64,000 nucleotides of DNA. Source: RHLJ01 sp048058975 (GTDB lineage Bacteria; Bacteroidota; Rhodothermia; Balneolales; Balneolaceae). The notes beneath the pieces were generated by a model, which saw only the letters and a list, made by a program, of their open reading frames with translations, made no database searches and was not told the DNA's origin. Shown here piece by piece: positions 7,507 through 16,556 of this stretch. Where the stretch lies: positions 38,314 to 102,313 of the forward strand of contig JBLLNP010000013.1 of assembly GCA_048058975.1 (NCBI GenBank), given 5' to 3'. Both the position numbers and the translations under genes were made by a program. Position 1 is the first letter of the stretch. Each line of letters begins with the position of its first letter.

Positions 7507-9546
7507 ATGAAGGTCAACAAAAAATGTGTGCGATACATGTATATGTTTCTTGGGTGTAGTTTTATGATGGTAAGCTGTACCAGAACTACACCTGAGCAAA
7601 CACAACTCTTAACGGAAGAGTATTCTGAGTTATATCAGGCAGTTTTCGAGCGAGACGATGAGGCTTTGTTGCGTTTCTCTGACTCAGAAAATGAAGCGTT
7701 GAGTACACAAGCCTGGAAAGCACTGATTAGTACAGAAGTGGAAGATGTGAACCTGTTAATTGAAAAGGTGCTCGAAGCGAATACTGATGAAGCTTGGGCC
7801 TCACTTTGGTACAAAGAAATTAATGATGAACACCTGGTAGAACTTCATGAACTCTGGAAATCCAATCCTGAATTTCGAAATGGTTTAGCCACTGTGTTAG
7901 GATTTCATGGGAATAAGGAAACATTAACGATGCTTTTGAATACTTCTGATGCTTCTGGCCTCGATACAAGGATTGAAACAGCGTTAGCAGTTGGGAGACT
8001 CTCAGCAGGTACAGAGTTAACAGCCGAAGAGGAGCATCAGATTGTAAACAAAGCTCTGGAAAGTACAAATAGTGAGTTAATCCAAGCATACTTATACGGA
8101 TTTTACCGGGCTCGTAAAGAGCTAAATACAAAAACGATTGAGTCATTAAAAGACGGTTTGGAGAATTTTTATCCTGATGACCCGTCCGGAGAACAAATCA
8201 TCAGCCGTATTCTAATGGTAAATGGAAACGTAGATGCTGCTTTATTTCGATTTGAACTTGATGAATTCGAAACGATGGATGTTCAATTGGCTATTGAACT
8301 TGCTCAGGGGATTTCACACTATGAACTGACACGGCATTCTAAAGTAGTTCTGAATGCTATGTTGGATCATGTTAACCATAATGTAACTTTGGAAGCTTTG
8401 CGGGCTATCGAAAACCAATCAGACGAGTTGGGTTCGGAATTAGATCGTGCCGTACTTAATAAAATCGGGTTAATAAGGGGAATTCAACCCGCTCTTCGTT
8501 TACAGGCTTTAAACTCAATTTCAAATCCGGCGAAGTACAAGGAACTGGTATATGAGCTTGGAGCAGATGATGCATATACCAATCCAATACGGTATGAAGT
8601 TCTTCAAAAGATAGTTTCAGATGATGAGTTTCTTGATCAGTTAAAAAGTGATGCTACATCAAAGAATAGGTTGATAAGATTTTTTGCTCTTCAGGAATTG
8701 GCAAGCTGGTGGGATGATCTTGATGATGAAAATAAAACGGAAAACATAACAAGTGAAGTGAGGGAAATGCTCATCGAAAATATGCAAACCGCAAATCGTT
8801 CTATGATTTTCATGATGAATGCATTGTATCGGGATGAGCAGCTTATTTACGACTCTGAATTTTCTTTATTCGAGCAGATGCTTTCAAGGTTTTCACTTCC
8901 GGCTGATGTTGAAGTTTATCAGGCTATTTCATCGGTATTAAAAGAACGTTTCGAAACAGAAGCAAAACCATTTATTGATTCCCTAGCGGCAGAAGGGAAT
9001 AGCGCTTTGAATCAAACCTTTGTGAATCAAGGTTGGGAAATTCCTGAACAAGAAACTCCAAAAACTGAATTCAGAATACCGGACTGGAAAAAATTGACCA
9101 GATTGGGAGCCAACCCATTTTTAGTCTTCGAGACAAATAAAGGAGATTTTACTATTCAGTTGGACGTGCTTAATGCTCCGGCTACTATTTCCGGAATTCA
9201 AAGTCTGGTGAAAGAAAGAACCTATGAGAATATTCCTTTTCATCGGGTAGTTCCGAATTTTGTAATACAGGGAGGCGATATAGAAACACAGGATGGATTT
9301 GGAGGTCCTGATTATGTGGTTCCTACAGAAGCCAGTCCTAAGCATTATAAAAGAGGTGTAGTTGGTATTGCCAGCGCCGGAACTGATACCGAAGGCAGCC
9401 AGTTTTTTGTGATGAATCAGTGGCACCCACATCTAAATGGACGTTATACCATCATTGGAGAAGTAATAGAAGGTATGGAGGTAGTGGATCGGATTATCCA
9501 GGGAGATTATATAGAGAAAGTGTATTGGGAGTTAGAAAAGTTTTAA
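7507..9546 (+). CDS. Lipoprotein with HEAT-like repeats and C-terminal cyclophilin PPIase domain
   Basis: The ATG at 7507 is chosen over an in-frame ATG at 7483 because a good ribosome site (AAAAGGAG, 7492-7499) lies seven bases before it; this gives 679 residues. A lipoprotein signal ends in M-V-S-C24. Residues about 30-510 are alpha-helical and repetitive in the manner of HEAT repeats. Residues about 535-679 form a cyclophilin-type peptidyl-prolyl isomerase domain with the catalytic Arg in 'FHRVVPNFVIQGGD', 'GSQFFVMNQWHPHLNG' and 'YTIIGEVIEGMEVVD'. A periplasmic foldase or chaperone role for envelope proteins is inferred. It is divergent from lexA; its last 15 bases overlap the convergent acyltransferase gene. 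Confidence 0.9.
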   Translation: MKVNKKCVRYMYMFLGCSFMMVSCTRTTPEQTQLLTEEYSELYQAVFERDDEALLRFSDSENEALSTQAWKALISTEVEDVNLLIEKVLEANTDEAWASLWYKEINDEHLVELHELWKSNPEFRNGLATVLGFHGNKETLTMLLNTSDASGLDTRIETALAVGRLSAGTELTAEEEHQIVNKALESTNSELIQAYLYGFYRARKELNTKTIESLKDGLENFYPDDPSGEQIISRILMVNGNVDAALFRFELDEFETMDVQLAIELAQGISHYELTRHSKVVLNAMLDHVNHNVTLEALRAIENQSDELGSELDRAVLNKIGLIRGIQPALRLQALNSISNPAKYKELVYELGADDAYTNPIRYEVLQKIVSDDEFLDQLKSDATSKNRLIRFFALQELASWWDDLDDENKTENITSEVREMLIENMQTANRSMIFMMNALYRDEQLIYDSEFSLFEQMLSRFSLPADVEVYQAISSVLKERFETEAKPFIDSLAAEGNSALNQTFVNQGWEIPEQETPKTEFRIPDWKKLTRLGANPFLVFETNKGDFTIQLDVLNAPATISGIQSLVKERTYENIPFHRVVPNFVIQGGDIETQDGFGGPDYVVPTEASPKHYKRGVVGIASAGTDTEGSQFFVMNQWHPHLNGRYTIIGEVIEGMEVVDRIIQGDYIEKVYWELEKF

Positions 9547-10161
9547 TTCCTTTATATCATCCTCAATCTGCTTAATTATTTCTTTTGAATCTCGTGAAGA
9601 AACAAAGGTTGGCTTTCCAAATTTTAAAGAAGAGGTAAAAGGAACTATAATCGTATTTCCTTTAGGTAAGTTTTTCCCCATTCCAGACAAAAAAGCTGGT
9701 ATGTAAGGTGTTTCAGGTTTTTCAGCTAAAACAAGACCGATTCCTCTTTTAAAAGGTTGAAGTTCTTCGGGCTTCCCTCTGGTTCCCTCAGGAAATAAAA
9801 TGATAGAATTCCCTTTTTCTAATTCAGAAATCATTTTAGGAATAGGAGCCTCTTCCGGATTACTTCTTACATTCTTACGATCAATAAGAAGTGCATTAAT
9901 GAAGTAAGAGCTAAGCCAATTAGAAAGCCTTGTCTTCCCAAAGTAATCTCCAGCTGCAACAGGTTTTACTTTATGTATTAGAGATGAAGGAATAGAAGCT
10001 AGTAAAGTAATTGTATCAAGGTGACTATTATGATTTGCAAGTATTATAAATTGTGGCACATCCTTCAAAACCTCAGTGTTGATAAATTTTACGCCCACTA
10101 TCAGTTTTAAAAACCATCTACAAAGAAAACTATATAGAAATCTTAGAACGAATCTTTGCAT
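9532..10161 (-). CDS. Lysophospholipid acyltransferase (PlsC/LPLAT family)
   Basis: About 209 residues from the ATG at 10159-10161; a TTG two codons further upstream (10165-10167) is also possible. The family motifs are present: H-x4-D in 'NHNSHLDT' (near residue 44), the acceptor-binding 'FPEGTR' near residue 123, and a hydrophobic N-terminal segment for membrane association. Members move an acyl group from acyl-ACP or acyl-CoA to lysophosphatidic acid at the inner membrane. It follows a CdsA-like gene (if that gene's frame is corrected, its stop lies two bases before this ATG) and a CDP-alcohol phosphatidyltransferase, so the three probably form one lipid-synthesis operon. The true acceptor in this module is unknown. 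Confidence 0.9.
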   Translation of the reverse strand: MQRFVLRFLYSFLCRWFLKLIVGVKFINTEVLKDVPQFIILANHNSHLDTITLLASIPSSLIHKVKPVAAGDYFGKTRLSNWLSSYFINALLIDRKNVRSNPEEAPIPKMISELEKGNSIILFPEGTRGKPEELQPFKRGIGLVLAEKPETPYIPAFLSGMGKNLPKGNTIIVPFTSSLKFGKPTFVSSRDSKEIIKQIEDDIKELKLF

Positions 10162-10163
10162 AA

Positions 10164-11119
10164 TCAATAGGCAAGAAAATAAACCATGTGAAAAAATACG
10201 GGAGCGGTATAAGCAAGAGAATCAATACGATCTAGATACCACCATGCCCTGGAATAGCTGAAGAGGTGTCTTTAACACCAATATCTCGCTTAATACTCGA
10301 CATTACGATATCACCTGAAAACCCTGAGAAAGAAATAAGAAAGCTTATAAACGCGGCTTCGAATCCCGTTAAAGGAGTTAAGAACTTCAGAAAATAGCCG
10401 ATAATAGTAGTCGCAATCAATCCTCCCAGAAATCCTTCCCAAGTTTTATTTGGGCTTACTAAAGGAATTATTTTACGTTTTCCAAAAAGCTTACCAAAAG
10501 TAAATTGAAGTACGTCATTAATCTCGGTTAGGAAAACCAAAAAAAGAAGAAGTCCTCTTCCCCCTGCTTCAAAACCGGGAAGTTCTGGTAGCGAAAGGAA
10601 ATAAGCCATGTGGCTTAAGCCAAAAACTGTGAGCATAACAACCCAGTGTAGAGAAGCCATCGATTTGATGATGCCTTCCATTTCACCCCTTAGAACTAGA
10701 CGTAGAGGTAAAAGAAGAAACATTACTACCGGGATAAAAATGATAAAGGCTCCATACCATTGTATGTAAGCCAGATAGTATTGTATGGGTATTGCAAGGT
10801 AAGCCCAAAGTACCGCGTAACGGTCAGAATCTCTGAATTTTAGAATGGAGTATAATTCCCTGAACGCTACGAATGAAAGAAATGCAATAGCAAAATATGA
10901 GATGGTATTGCTAAACATAGTGGCGGTAAGAAAAATAATAGCCATAGCCCACCAGGATTTTGTCCTAGCTTTTAATTCATTCAGATTAGCGTCTGGTTTT
11001 ATTTTTCCTATAGCAAAGAATAAGAGCGAAGCAAAAGTCAGTATTCCAAAAATCAGGAGTACAACAATTAACAAGTCATTATTTTGGATATAATCCAATC
11101 GAAGGTAATCGTTAATCAT
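10164..11119 (-). CDS. cdsA: Phosphatidate cytidylyltransferase-like (CdsA/YnbB type), frameshifted near the 3' end
   Basis: The uninterrupted frame runs from 11119 to a TAG at 10232 (295 codons). It stops in the middle of the CdsA signature, right after 'KDTSSAIPGHGGI'. In the next frame the signature goes on exactly as expected ('LDRIDSLAYTAPVFFH') and ends at a TGA at 10164-10166. Adding one C near 10234-10236 would give one protein of about 318 residues, so I give the coordinates of the whole gene. About eight hydrophobic membrane segments are seen, plus 'SPNKTWEGFLGG', typical of the family. The enzyme makes CDP-diacylglycerol from phosphatidate and CTP. Its position beside a CDP-alcohol phosphatidyltransferase and an acyltransferase resembles E. 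coli ynbA-ynbB. The start overlaps the upstream gene by eight bases. Confidence 0.85.
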
Positions 11120-11714
11120 GTTTGAGTGTTCCTGTTAAACGTTTGTATGTACTGAGGATAAGCAAGAAATTGATTATACTAAACCCATAAAGAGCATAGT
11201 TTTGAATGTTGATTTGAAAGAACAACAGTATTCCAATAATACTAACAACAAATGCTCGGTCACTTTTTCCCATTGGCCCGTCATATCTCCTTTCAGAACC
11301 CATAGCTTTTCCCAGCAATCCTGCGAATTCATTGATAATACTCAGGCATAAAAACAATATTACAACATAAGTTTGCCCACTAAAGTATTTAATGAGTGGG
11401 AAATAGATTATTAAGTCAGAAATAATATCTCCTGCTTCATTAAGCATTTCTCCGAGTTTAGATTGTTGGTTATAGGTACGGGCCATCATACCATCAAGGG
11501 CATTTAAAGCCATTCTCAATAGTAAACCAATTGGGAGAGTAAGAAAAAGCCAAATAGCTATATCCGCATACCAAAAGCTTACTCCAATTATGGCTGATAG
11601 TAGGATCGAAGAAATAGTGATCTGATTAGCTGTGAAACCTATTTTGTGTAACATTCTCAAAACAGGAACTAAGAGTTTTTGGAAAGCAGGTTTTATTTTA
11701 TAGATGGAAATCAT
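11112..11714 (-). CDS. CDP-alcohol phosphatidyltransferase family protein (YnbA-like)
   Basis: About 200 residues from the ATG at 11712-11714; a longer frame opens with a TTG at 11768, but the sequence from 'MISIYKIKPAFQKLL' onward looks like the natural start. The catalytic motif D-G-x2-A-R-x8-G-x3-D-x3-D is present as 'DGMMARTYNQQSKLG' followed by 'EMLNEAGDIISD': the first Asp after the Gly is replaced by Asn, and the next Asp residues are kept. I recall the same N-E-x-G-D form from a sub-family found beside CdsA-like genes. Several membrane helices are visible. It would transfer a phosphatidyl group from CDP-diacylglycerol to an unknown alcohol. Confidence 0.85.
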   Translation of the reverse strand: MISIYKIKPAFQKLLVPVLRMLHKIGFTANQITISSILLSAIIGVSFWYADIAIWLFLTLPIGLLLRMALNALDGMMARTYNQQSKLGEMLNEAGDIISDLIIYFPLIKYFSGQTYVVILFLCLSIINEFAGLLGKAMGSERRYDGPMGKSDRAFVVSIIGILLFFQINIQNYALYGFSIINFLLILSTYKRLTGTLKHD

Positions 11715-11892
11715 GCCAAAAAAATAGAGTCTTGTATTGTCGGTCTTACATTCAAGAAGTCTGATCAATCATAAATACTTATCAGGAAAAAAACTCGCCT
11801 AACTATTTTTTTATTCTTAAGGCTTCTTTGATTGTTTAGAAAAGGTTTTTAAGTGACGGTGCTTTAGAGAGCAATTACTTGTTATGGGAGGT

Positions 11893-12861
11893 CTAAAGAT
11901 TACTTAAAATCCAGTCTTTAAAAACCTGTTGAAAATAGTCAGAGTAAGGTTCTTTGGCGGCATCCTTATCTGAAACACACATTGTTGTTAACCGGAAATC
12001 GTGATTTGCTCCCGGAATAATCTGAAGATTGAAATATTCGGGAAGACTGTGGTCAAAAGTTTCATTTAGTGCGCCAATTGCCCAACCCGGATATACGTAG
12101 TAGTCATTTTCAGCAAATACAAATAAAGAAGGGAGATCTAACTCCAGAAGATGGGGAGCAGGATCAAATTCACTAAGTTCTTTTAATTGGCGCCACTCTT
12201 TAGTAACAGGAAACCATGTAACCCAGTTTATATCCGAAATGGCTTTTTTACTGGCTTTATCAAACGCTTCATTATCGGGATCACCTTCGCATAGAAATCT
12301 GCTGTAATAGTCGTTGGTGAGCTGAAGTTTTATATCGAAAGTTGGAGCGGCTAAAGAGGCGATGAATTTTATATCATTTCTGTATCGGTCTCCTATAATC
12401 TGTGCAACCCAACCTCCCTGACTATGCCCTATTATCCCAATTCTTGAAGAATCAATACGTCCCTGGGTTTTCAGAAAATCGATAGCTGCTTTTGCATCGG
12501 CTGCCCGTTCGTATAAGTTAGTACGCTGCCAGCGTCCTTCAGACTTACCAACCCCGCGCTTATCAAAATAGAGAATGGCTACGCCTTCCTTAAGGAACAA
12601 GTCTTCTATGTTTTCTTTAACAAAGTCTTTGTAGATAGTTCGATGAGAGGAGTTAGCCCCGGAGCCAACAAGAAAGACAAGTACCGGCGCGTTATCTGAA
12701 GTATCGGGTATAACCAACTCACCGTGAAGGGTAAAACGGCCGTTGTCGAAAGTAACATTGGTTCGTGTTATGTCTTGCGCAAAAGCGCTTCCACTAAAAA
12801 AACAAAAAAAGAACAATAAGAATGCAGAAAAACCTGAAAAAAGATTCTTAAATAATTTCAT
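11893..12861 (-). CDS. Secreted alpha/beta hydrolase (dienelactone-hydrolase/DAP2-like)
   Basis: 322 residues with a clear signal peptide (very hydrophobic core, cleavage about after Ala28 before Gln29). The nucleophile elbow is G-H-S-Q-G-G ('IGIIGHSQGGWVAQ', near residue 147); a probable acid lies in 'FAENDYYVYPGW' and the His in 'GANHDF'. A 'YFDKRGVGKSEGRW' segment forms the oxyanion region. It is probably an esterase or peptidase-like hydrolase of the periplasm; the substrate cannot be told. It is a single gene with flanking gaps of more than 100 bases on both sides. Confidence 0.85.
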   Translation of the reverse strand: MKLFKNLFSGFSAFLLFFFCFFSGSAFAQDITRTNVTFDNGRFTLHGELVIPDTSDNAPVLVFLVGSGANSSHRTIYKDFVKENIEDLFLKEGVAILYFDKRGVGKSEGRWQRTNLYERAADAKAAIDFLKTQGRIDSSRIGIIGHSQGGWVAQIIGDRYRNDIKFIASLAAPTFDIKLQLTNDYYSRFLCEGDPDNEAFDKASKKAISDINWVTWFPVTKEWRQLKELSEFDPAPHLLELDLPSLFVFAENDYYVYPGWAIGALNETFDHSLPEYFNLQIIPGANHDFRLTTMCVSDKDAAKEPYSDYFQQVFKDWILSNL

Positions 12862-13299
12862 GAGTTAGATATTCTTATTCAACCGATAGTTTGTGGCTGA
12901 TCCCCTAAAGTGTATTATGCCTGTATTCGTATTCTTAAGTCAAATTAGAAAACAATAGATGAACTTAAAAAACATTCACCGAAGTTATTGAAAAAAATCT
13001 GAATTGCATGAAAAAAGGTGCAAGCTTTTACACTTACACCTTTAGGGTACATGTTATCGGGGTCAATATTTGATTAAGTTAGTATTGAAGAAAACAGACA
13101 GCTCCGGATCAGTGTAGTTTTCTGCCTGGTCGGGTATAGTTAAAAATTGACCCGGAACTGCTGCTTCTTCAGTTTCATTAATTATTTTTATTCAGAAGCT
13201 TCACACAAAATCGAATAAAAATACCTTTTTCATAGTGTAACCTGATTACTATTAGTTTTTATCAGTACACACAGATCGTTCAATACCCCTAATAAAAAA
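12862..13299. other. 438-base stretch without an intact gene
   Basis: On the minus strand a stop-bounded frame without a start codon (13063-13191) reads like the end of a real protein ('VPGQFLTIPDQAENYTDPEL'), so it may be a remnant of a lost gene. A hairpin with T run follows it at about 13011-13043. The part nearest to 12862 presumably holds the promoter of the alpha/beta hydrolase gene, but no convincing box was recognised. Confidence 0.4.
13011..13043 (-). terminator. Possible Rho-independent terminator
   Basis: An 11-base stem with one mismatch (AAAGGTGCAAG at 13014-13024, CTTACACCTTT at 13033-13043) is followed on the minus strand by a run of T. It lies about 260 bases beyond the stop of the uracil-DNA-glycosylase-family gene and just beyond the apparent gene remnant at 13063-13191. 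Confidence 0.5.
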
Positions 13300-13869
13300 T
13301 CAGATTAATTCTTTAATTCTGGACTTAAGCTCGGGAAGGAGTTTTTGCTGAAACCAGGGATTCTTTTTCAACCAGATATTATTTCGGGGAGATGGGTGAG
13401 GCATAGGTAAATAGTACGGGGCATATTCCTCGAAATCTCTAACGGTTTCAGTAAGAGTTTTTTTAACCTGATCTTTTAAATAATGGTGTTGGGCATACTG
13501 CCCGAAAAGAAGAGTAAGTTTGATATGAGGCATAGAATCAAGTAGCAGCTTGTGCCAAAGTGGAGCACACTCTGGTCTTGGAGGAAGGTCTCCACTTTTC
13601 CCTTTCCCGGGATAACAGAAACCCATTGGGACCAACGCAATTTTGCTATTGTCGTAAAAGATGCTTTTGTCGACTCCCATCCAATCACGTAGCCGATCGC
13701 CACTGGGATCATCCCAGGGAATTCCGGTTTTATGTACTTTCGAGCCCGGAGCCTGACCAATTATTAAGATGCTACATGTTTCAGATGCTGCTACTACAGG
13801 ACGTGGACCCAGCGGCAGGTTTTCTTTACAAACCTCACATTGTTTTATTTCGTTAAGCAGGGCATTCAT
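13300..13869 (-). CDS. Uracil-DNA glycosylase superfamily protein
   Basis: 189 residues from the ATG at 13867-13869; the frame is open further to a TTG at 13899, but 'MNALLNEIKQCEVC' is the likely start. The family motif 1 appears as 'IGQAPGSKVHKTGIPWDDPS' and motif 3 as 'MPHPSPRN'. A Cys pair lies at the N-terminus (C-x2-C), but the full four-cysteine iron-sulfur set of family 4/5 enzymes is not obvious. Enzymes of this superfamily remove uracil or other damaged bases from DNA; this small subgroup, often annotated 'uracil-DNA glycosylase family protein', is less characterised. It probably stands alone. Confidence 0.85.
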   Translation of the reverse strand: MNALLNEIKQCEVCKENLPLGPRPVVAASETCSILIIGQAPGSKVHKTGIPWDDPSGDRLRDWMGVDKSIFYDNSKIALVPMGFCYPGKGKSGDLPPRPECAPLWHKLLLDSMPHIKLTLLFGQYAQHHYLKDQVKKTLTETVRDFEEYAPYYLPMPHPSPRNNIWLKKNPWFQQKLLPELKSRIKELI

Positions 13870-14002
13870 AATTCGTACGATATATAAGCTGATGAACAAA
13901 CAAAATCATGAGATGTAAATCAACGTTATTGAAAATAGATTAAAGAGCTGAGTTTTCTATATTGAATCTCATGATTTATGTATTAGTACTTTTCGGAATT
14001 TT

Positions 14003-16549
14003 ATGAAACGTGTAGTCTCGGTTTCCTTAGTAATTTTATTTTTGTCGTTCGTTACCGGAATTAAGGCACAATCTCTTCAAACTGATATCGAATCCGGGTT
14101 TTATTCTGATTCAATAACAGTAAACATTCTGTACAATCCTGATAGTCTTTCCGTGTATTATACACTCGATGGTTCAGTTCCCGATACCTCAGATCAGGCA
14201 TACCAAAGTTCAGTTACTCTAAAACAAACACGGGTGTTAAGGGTATCAGGATACACCATTGGGTATCAGGATACGATTAGTTTGAATAGAACTTATTTTA
14301 TAAATGAATCTACAGAGCTTCCGGTTTTCTCTTTGATTAGCGACCCGGATAATTTGTTTTCGGATGAAAGAGGAATCTATGTTGAAGGAACTAATGGAAT
14401 TCCCGGCTTTTGTCGTGAATCCCCCAAAAACTGGAATCAGGATTGGGAGCGCCCGGCCCACTTTGAGTTCTTTGAGAAAGACCGCAGCCAGGGGTTTAAA
14501 ATAAATGCCGGTATAAAAATCGGAGGAGGCTGTACCCGTCTTTATGATCAAAAGTCTTTTGATATTTTCTTCAGAAGCGAGTACGGAGCAAGTAAACTGG
14601 AATATCCACTATTCGAGGATAAACCATTCCAGATTTTTGACAGACTTGCTCTAAGAAGTGGAGGACAGGATTGGTATCGTGCGCTAATCAGAAATGCAGT
14701 AGCGCAATCGATTGTAAAAGACAGAATGGATCTTGGATATCAGGCTTTTAAACCCGTGGTTGTTTTTATTAATGGAGAGTATTGGGGGATTCACATGCTT
14801 AGGGAAAGGCAAAACGAAGACTTTATTGAATCGAATTATGGCTATGATGAAAACGAACTTGATATCCTCAGCGGAGGAAGTGCGAATGTGAAAGAGGGGA
14901 GTTCAGATCATTACAATGCTATGCTTGATTACATCTCAGAAAATGATATTTCTCAGCAAATTCATTACGAATGGGTGACCAATCAGATGGATATGGATCA
15001 ATATATCGATTATTATATCGCTCAGATTTACATGGCAAATGGGGATTGGCCGGCAAATAATATTATTTTCTGGAGGCCTCAGCAACCCGATGGAAAATGG
15101 AAATGGTTGATGTATGATGTGGATATGTCAATGGGCAGCCATTCAAGAGGAATTTCGAGTACTAATATGTTGAAGAAACTTACTACCATCAAAGATACAC
15201 CTTACGAAACTACTCCCACATCAACTTTTTTGTTCAGGAGTTTATTGGAGAATCAGGAGTTCGTTAATACATTCGTTCAACGATACAGCATGCACATGCA
15301 TACTACATTTCAACCTGGACGAATGCATGCGTTTGTGGATAGTGTGGCTTCACTTATTGAATCTGAAATACCAGCGCACGCACAAAGATGGGAAAAGTCT
15401 ATGACATTGGGTTTCAGGATGAACTGGGAAAAACATGTCAACCTTATATCAAACTTTATTGATCAAAGACCTCTAGTTGCAAGGTCTAATTTGTATGAAT
15501 TTTTTGATCTCGTTCGCTTGCATAGTGTTGAAACAAGGGTAGAGCCTGAAGGAGCAGGTCAGATATTCATTGCAGGTGTTCGGTCAGATGAACTGGAATA
15601 TGGACTGATTTATCAAACAGTTCCTTTTGAATTAAGAGTGAGAGCAAGTCCCGGATATACTTTCAAAGGCTGGAGTGGTGATATTACCGGTTCTGAGAGT
15701 ATCAAAGAAATAAGTGTTACGGAAAACTCTGTTCTAACTGCTCATTTTGTGAGGAATGAGATCACCAGCTCTGGGATTGTGATTAACGAAATCAATTATC
15801 GGTCGGCTGATACATTTAACCCGGAAGACTGGGTAGAGTTTTATAATAATTCAGATCAACCTGTTGATATTTCGGGGTGGTATTTCTCTGATTCGGATGA
15901 TACTCATCGATTTACTTTTGGGGAAGGAACCACTCTTGAGCCGGACTCTTATTTAGTGCTTACCAGAGACAGTACTCTATTTAAACAACTGTTCCCTAAT
16001 GTTCAGAATAGAGTTGGTGACATGGGCTTTGGACTTTCGGGAGATGGAGAGTTGATACGACTATTTGATGAACAAGGGAATATCATCGACGAGCTAACTT
16101 ATAACGATAAAGCACCCTGGCCAGTTGAGGCGGATGGACTGGGAGCAACCCTTTCGCTTTCTAATCCGGGTTTTGATAATTCCAAAGGGGAGAACTGGGC
16201 TTTTTCCACTGGTCATGGAACTCCCGGGGAAAGAAATTCCGGTGTTTTTGTAAATAATGAAGAATTGGGAGATGAACTGATTCCTTCAGGAATAAGCCTG
16301 AGTCAGAATTATCCTAATCCTTTCAATCCACAAACAGTTATAGAATATAAACTTCATAAATCGGCTTTTGTAACACTCTCGGTATATGATTTGCAGGGAA
16401 GGAAAATCGCTACCATTGTAGAAGGTTCAATGCCGGCCGGAACTCACCGGGCTCTTTGGAACGCGTCAGAATATTCTTCAGGAGTCTTTTTTTATCGACT
16501 GGAAGCTGCCGGAATTACACTCACAAGAAAACTAACTCTGATAAAATAA
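14003..16549 (+). CDS. CotH-kinase-family secreted protein with lamin-tail domain and T9SS sorting tail
   Basis: 848 residues with a signal peptide (cleavage before Gln23). Residues about 25-100 look like a chitobiase/FN3-type beta domain ('VYYTLDGSVPDTSDQAY'). Residues about 105-500 are a CotH domain with the D-x-D metal motif at D372-V-D374. A bacterial repeat-like segment follows ('VRASPGYTFKGWSGDITGSE', about 550), then a lamin-tail domain (about 590-710, 'IVINEINYRS', 'DWVEFYNNSDQPVDISGWY'). The last 80 residues are a type A T9SS sorting domain with 'LSQNYPNPFNPQT' and 'YSSGVFFYRLEA'. CotH of Bacillus is a protein kinase of spore coat proteins; extracellular phosphorylation or a purely adhesive role here is inference. 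It should be exported by type IX secretion and anchored or released at the surface. Confidence 0.9.
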   Translation: MKRVVSVSLVILFLSFVTGIKAQSLQTDIESGFYSDSITVNILYNPDSLSVYYTLDGSVPDTSDQAYQSSVTLKQTRVLRVSGYTIGYQDTISLNRTYFINESTELPVFSLISDPDNLFSDERGIYVEGTNGIPGFCRESPKNWNQDWERPAHFEFFEKDRSQGFKINAGIKIGGGCTRLYDQKSFDIFFRSEYGASKLEYPLFEDKPFQIFDRLALRSGGQDWYRALIRNAVAQSIVKDRMDLGYQAFKPVVVFINGEYWGIHMLRERQNEDFIESNYGYDENELDILSGGSANVKEGSSDHYNAMLDYISENDISQQIHYEWVTNQMDMDQYIDYYIAQIYMANGDWPANNIIFWRPQQPDGKWKWLMYDVDMSMGSHSRGISSTNMLKKLTTIKDTPYETTPTSTFLFRSLLENQEFVNTFVQRYSMHMHTTFQPGRMHAFVDSVASLIESEIPAHAQRWEKSMTLGFRMNWEKHVNLISNFIDQRPLVARSNLYEFFDLVRLHSVETRVEPEGAGQIFIAGVRSDELEYGLIYQTVPFELRVRASPGYTFKGWSGDITGSESIKEISVTENSVLTAHFVRNEITSSGIVINEINYRSADTFNPEDWVEFYNNSDQPVDISGWYFSDSDDTHRFTFGEGTTLEPDSYLVLTRDSTLFKQLFPNVQNRVGDMGFGLSGDGELIRLFDEQGNIIDELTYNDKAPWPVEADGLGATLSLSNPGFDNSKGENWAFSTGHGTPGERNSGVFVNNEELGDELIPSGISLSQNYPNPFNPQTVIEYKLHKSAFVTLSVYDLQGRKIATIVEGSMPAGTHRALWNASEYSSGVFFYRLEAAGITLTRKLTLIK

Positions 16550-16556
16550 AGCCTGA

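Noticed and set aside
8180..8400. Idea that the HEAT/cyclophilin gene is a fusion caused by a frame error
   Set aside because: The frame is continuous, with uniform codon use and a single lipoprotein start; no shift is needed.
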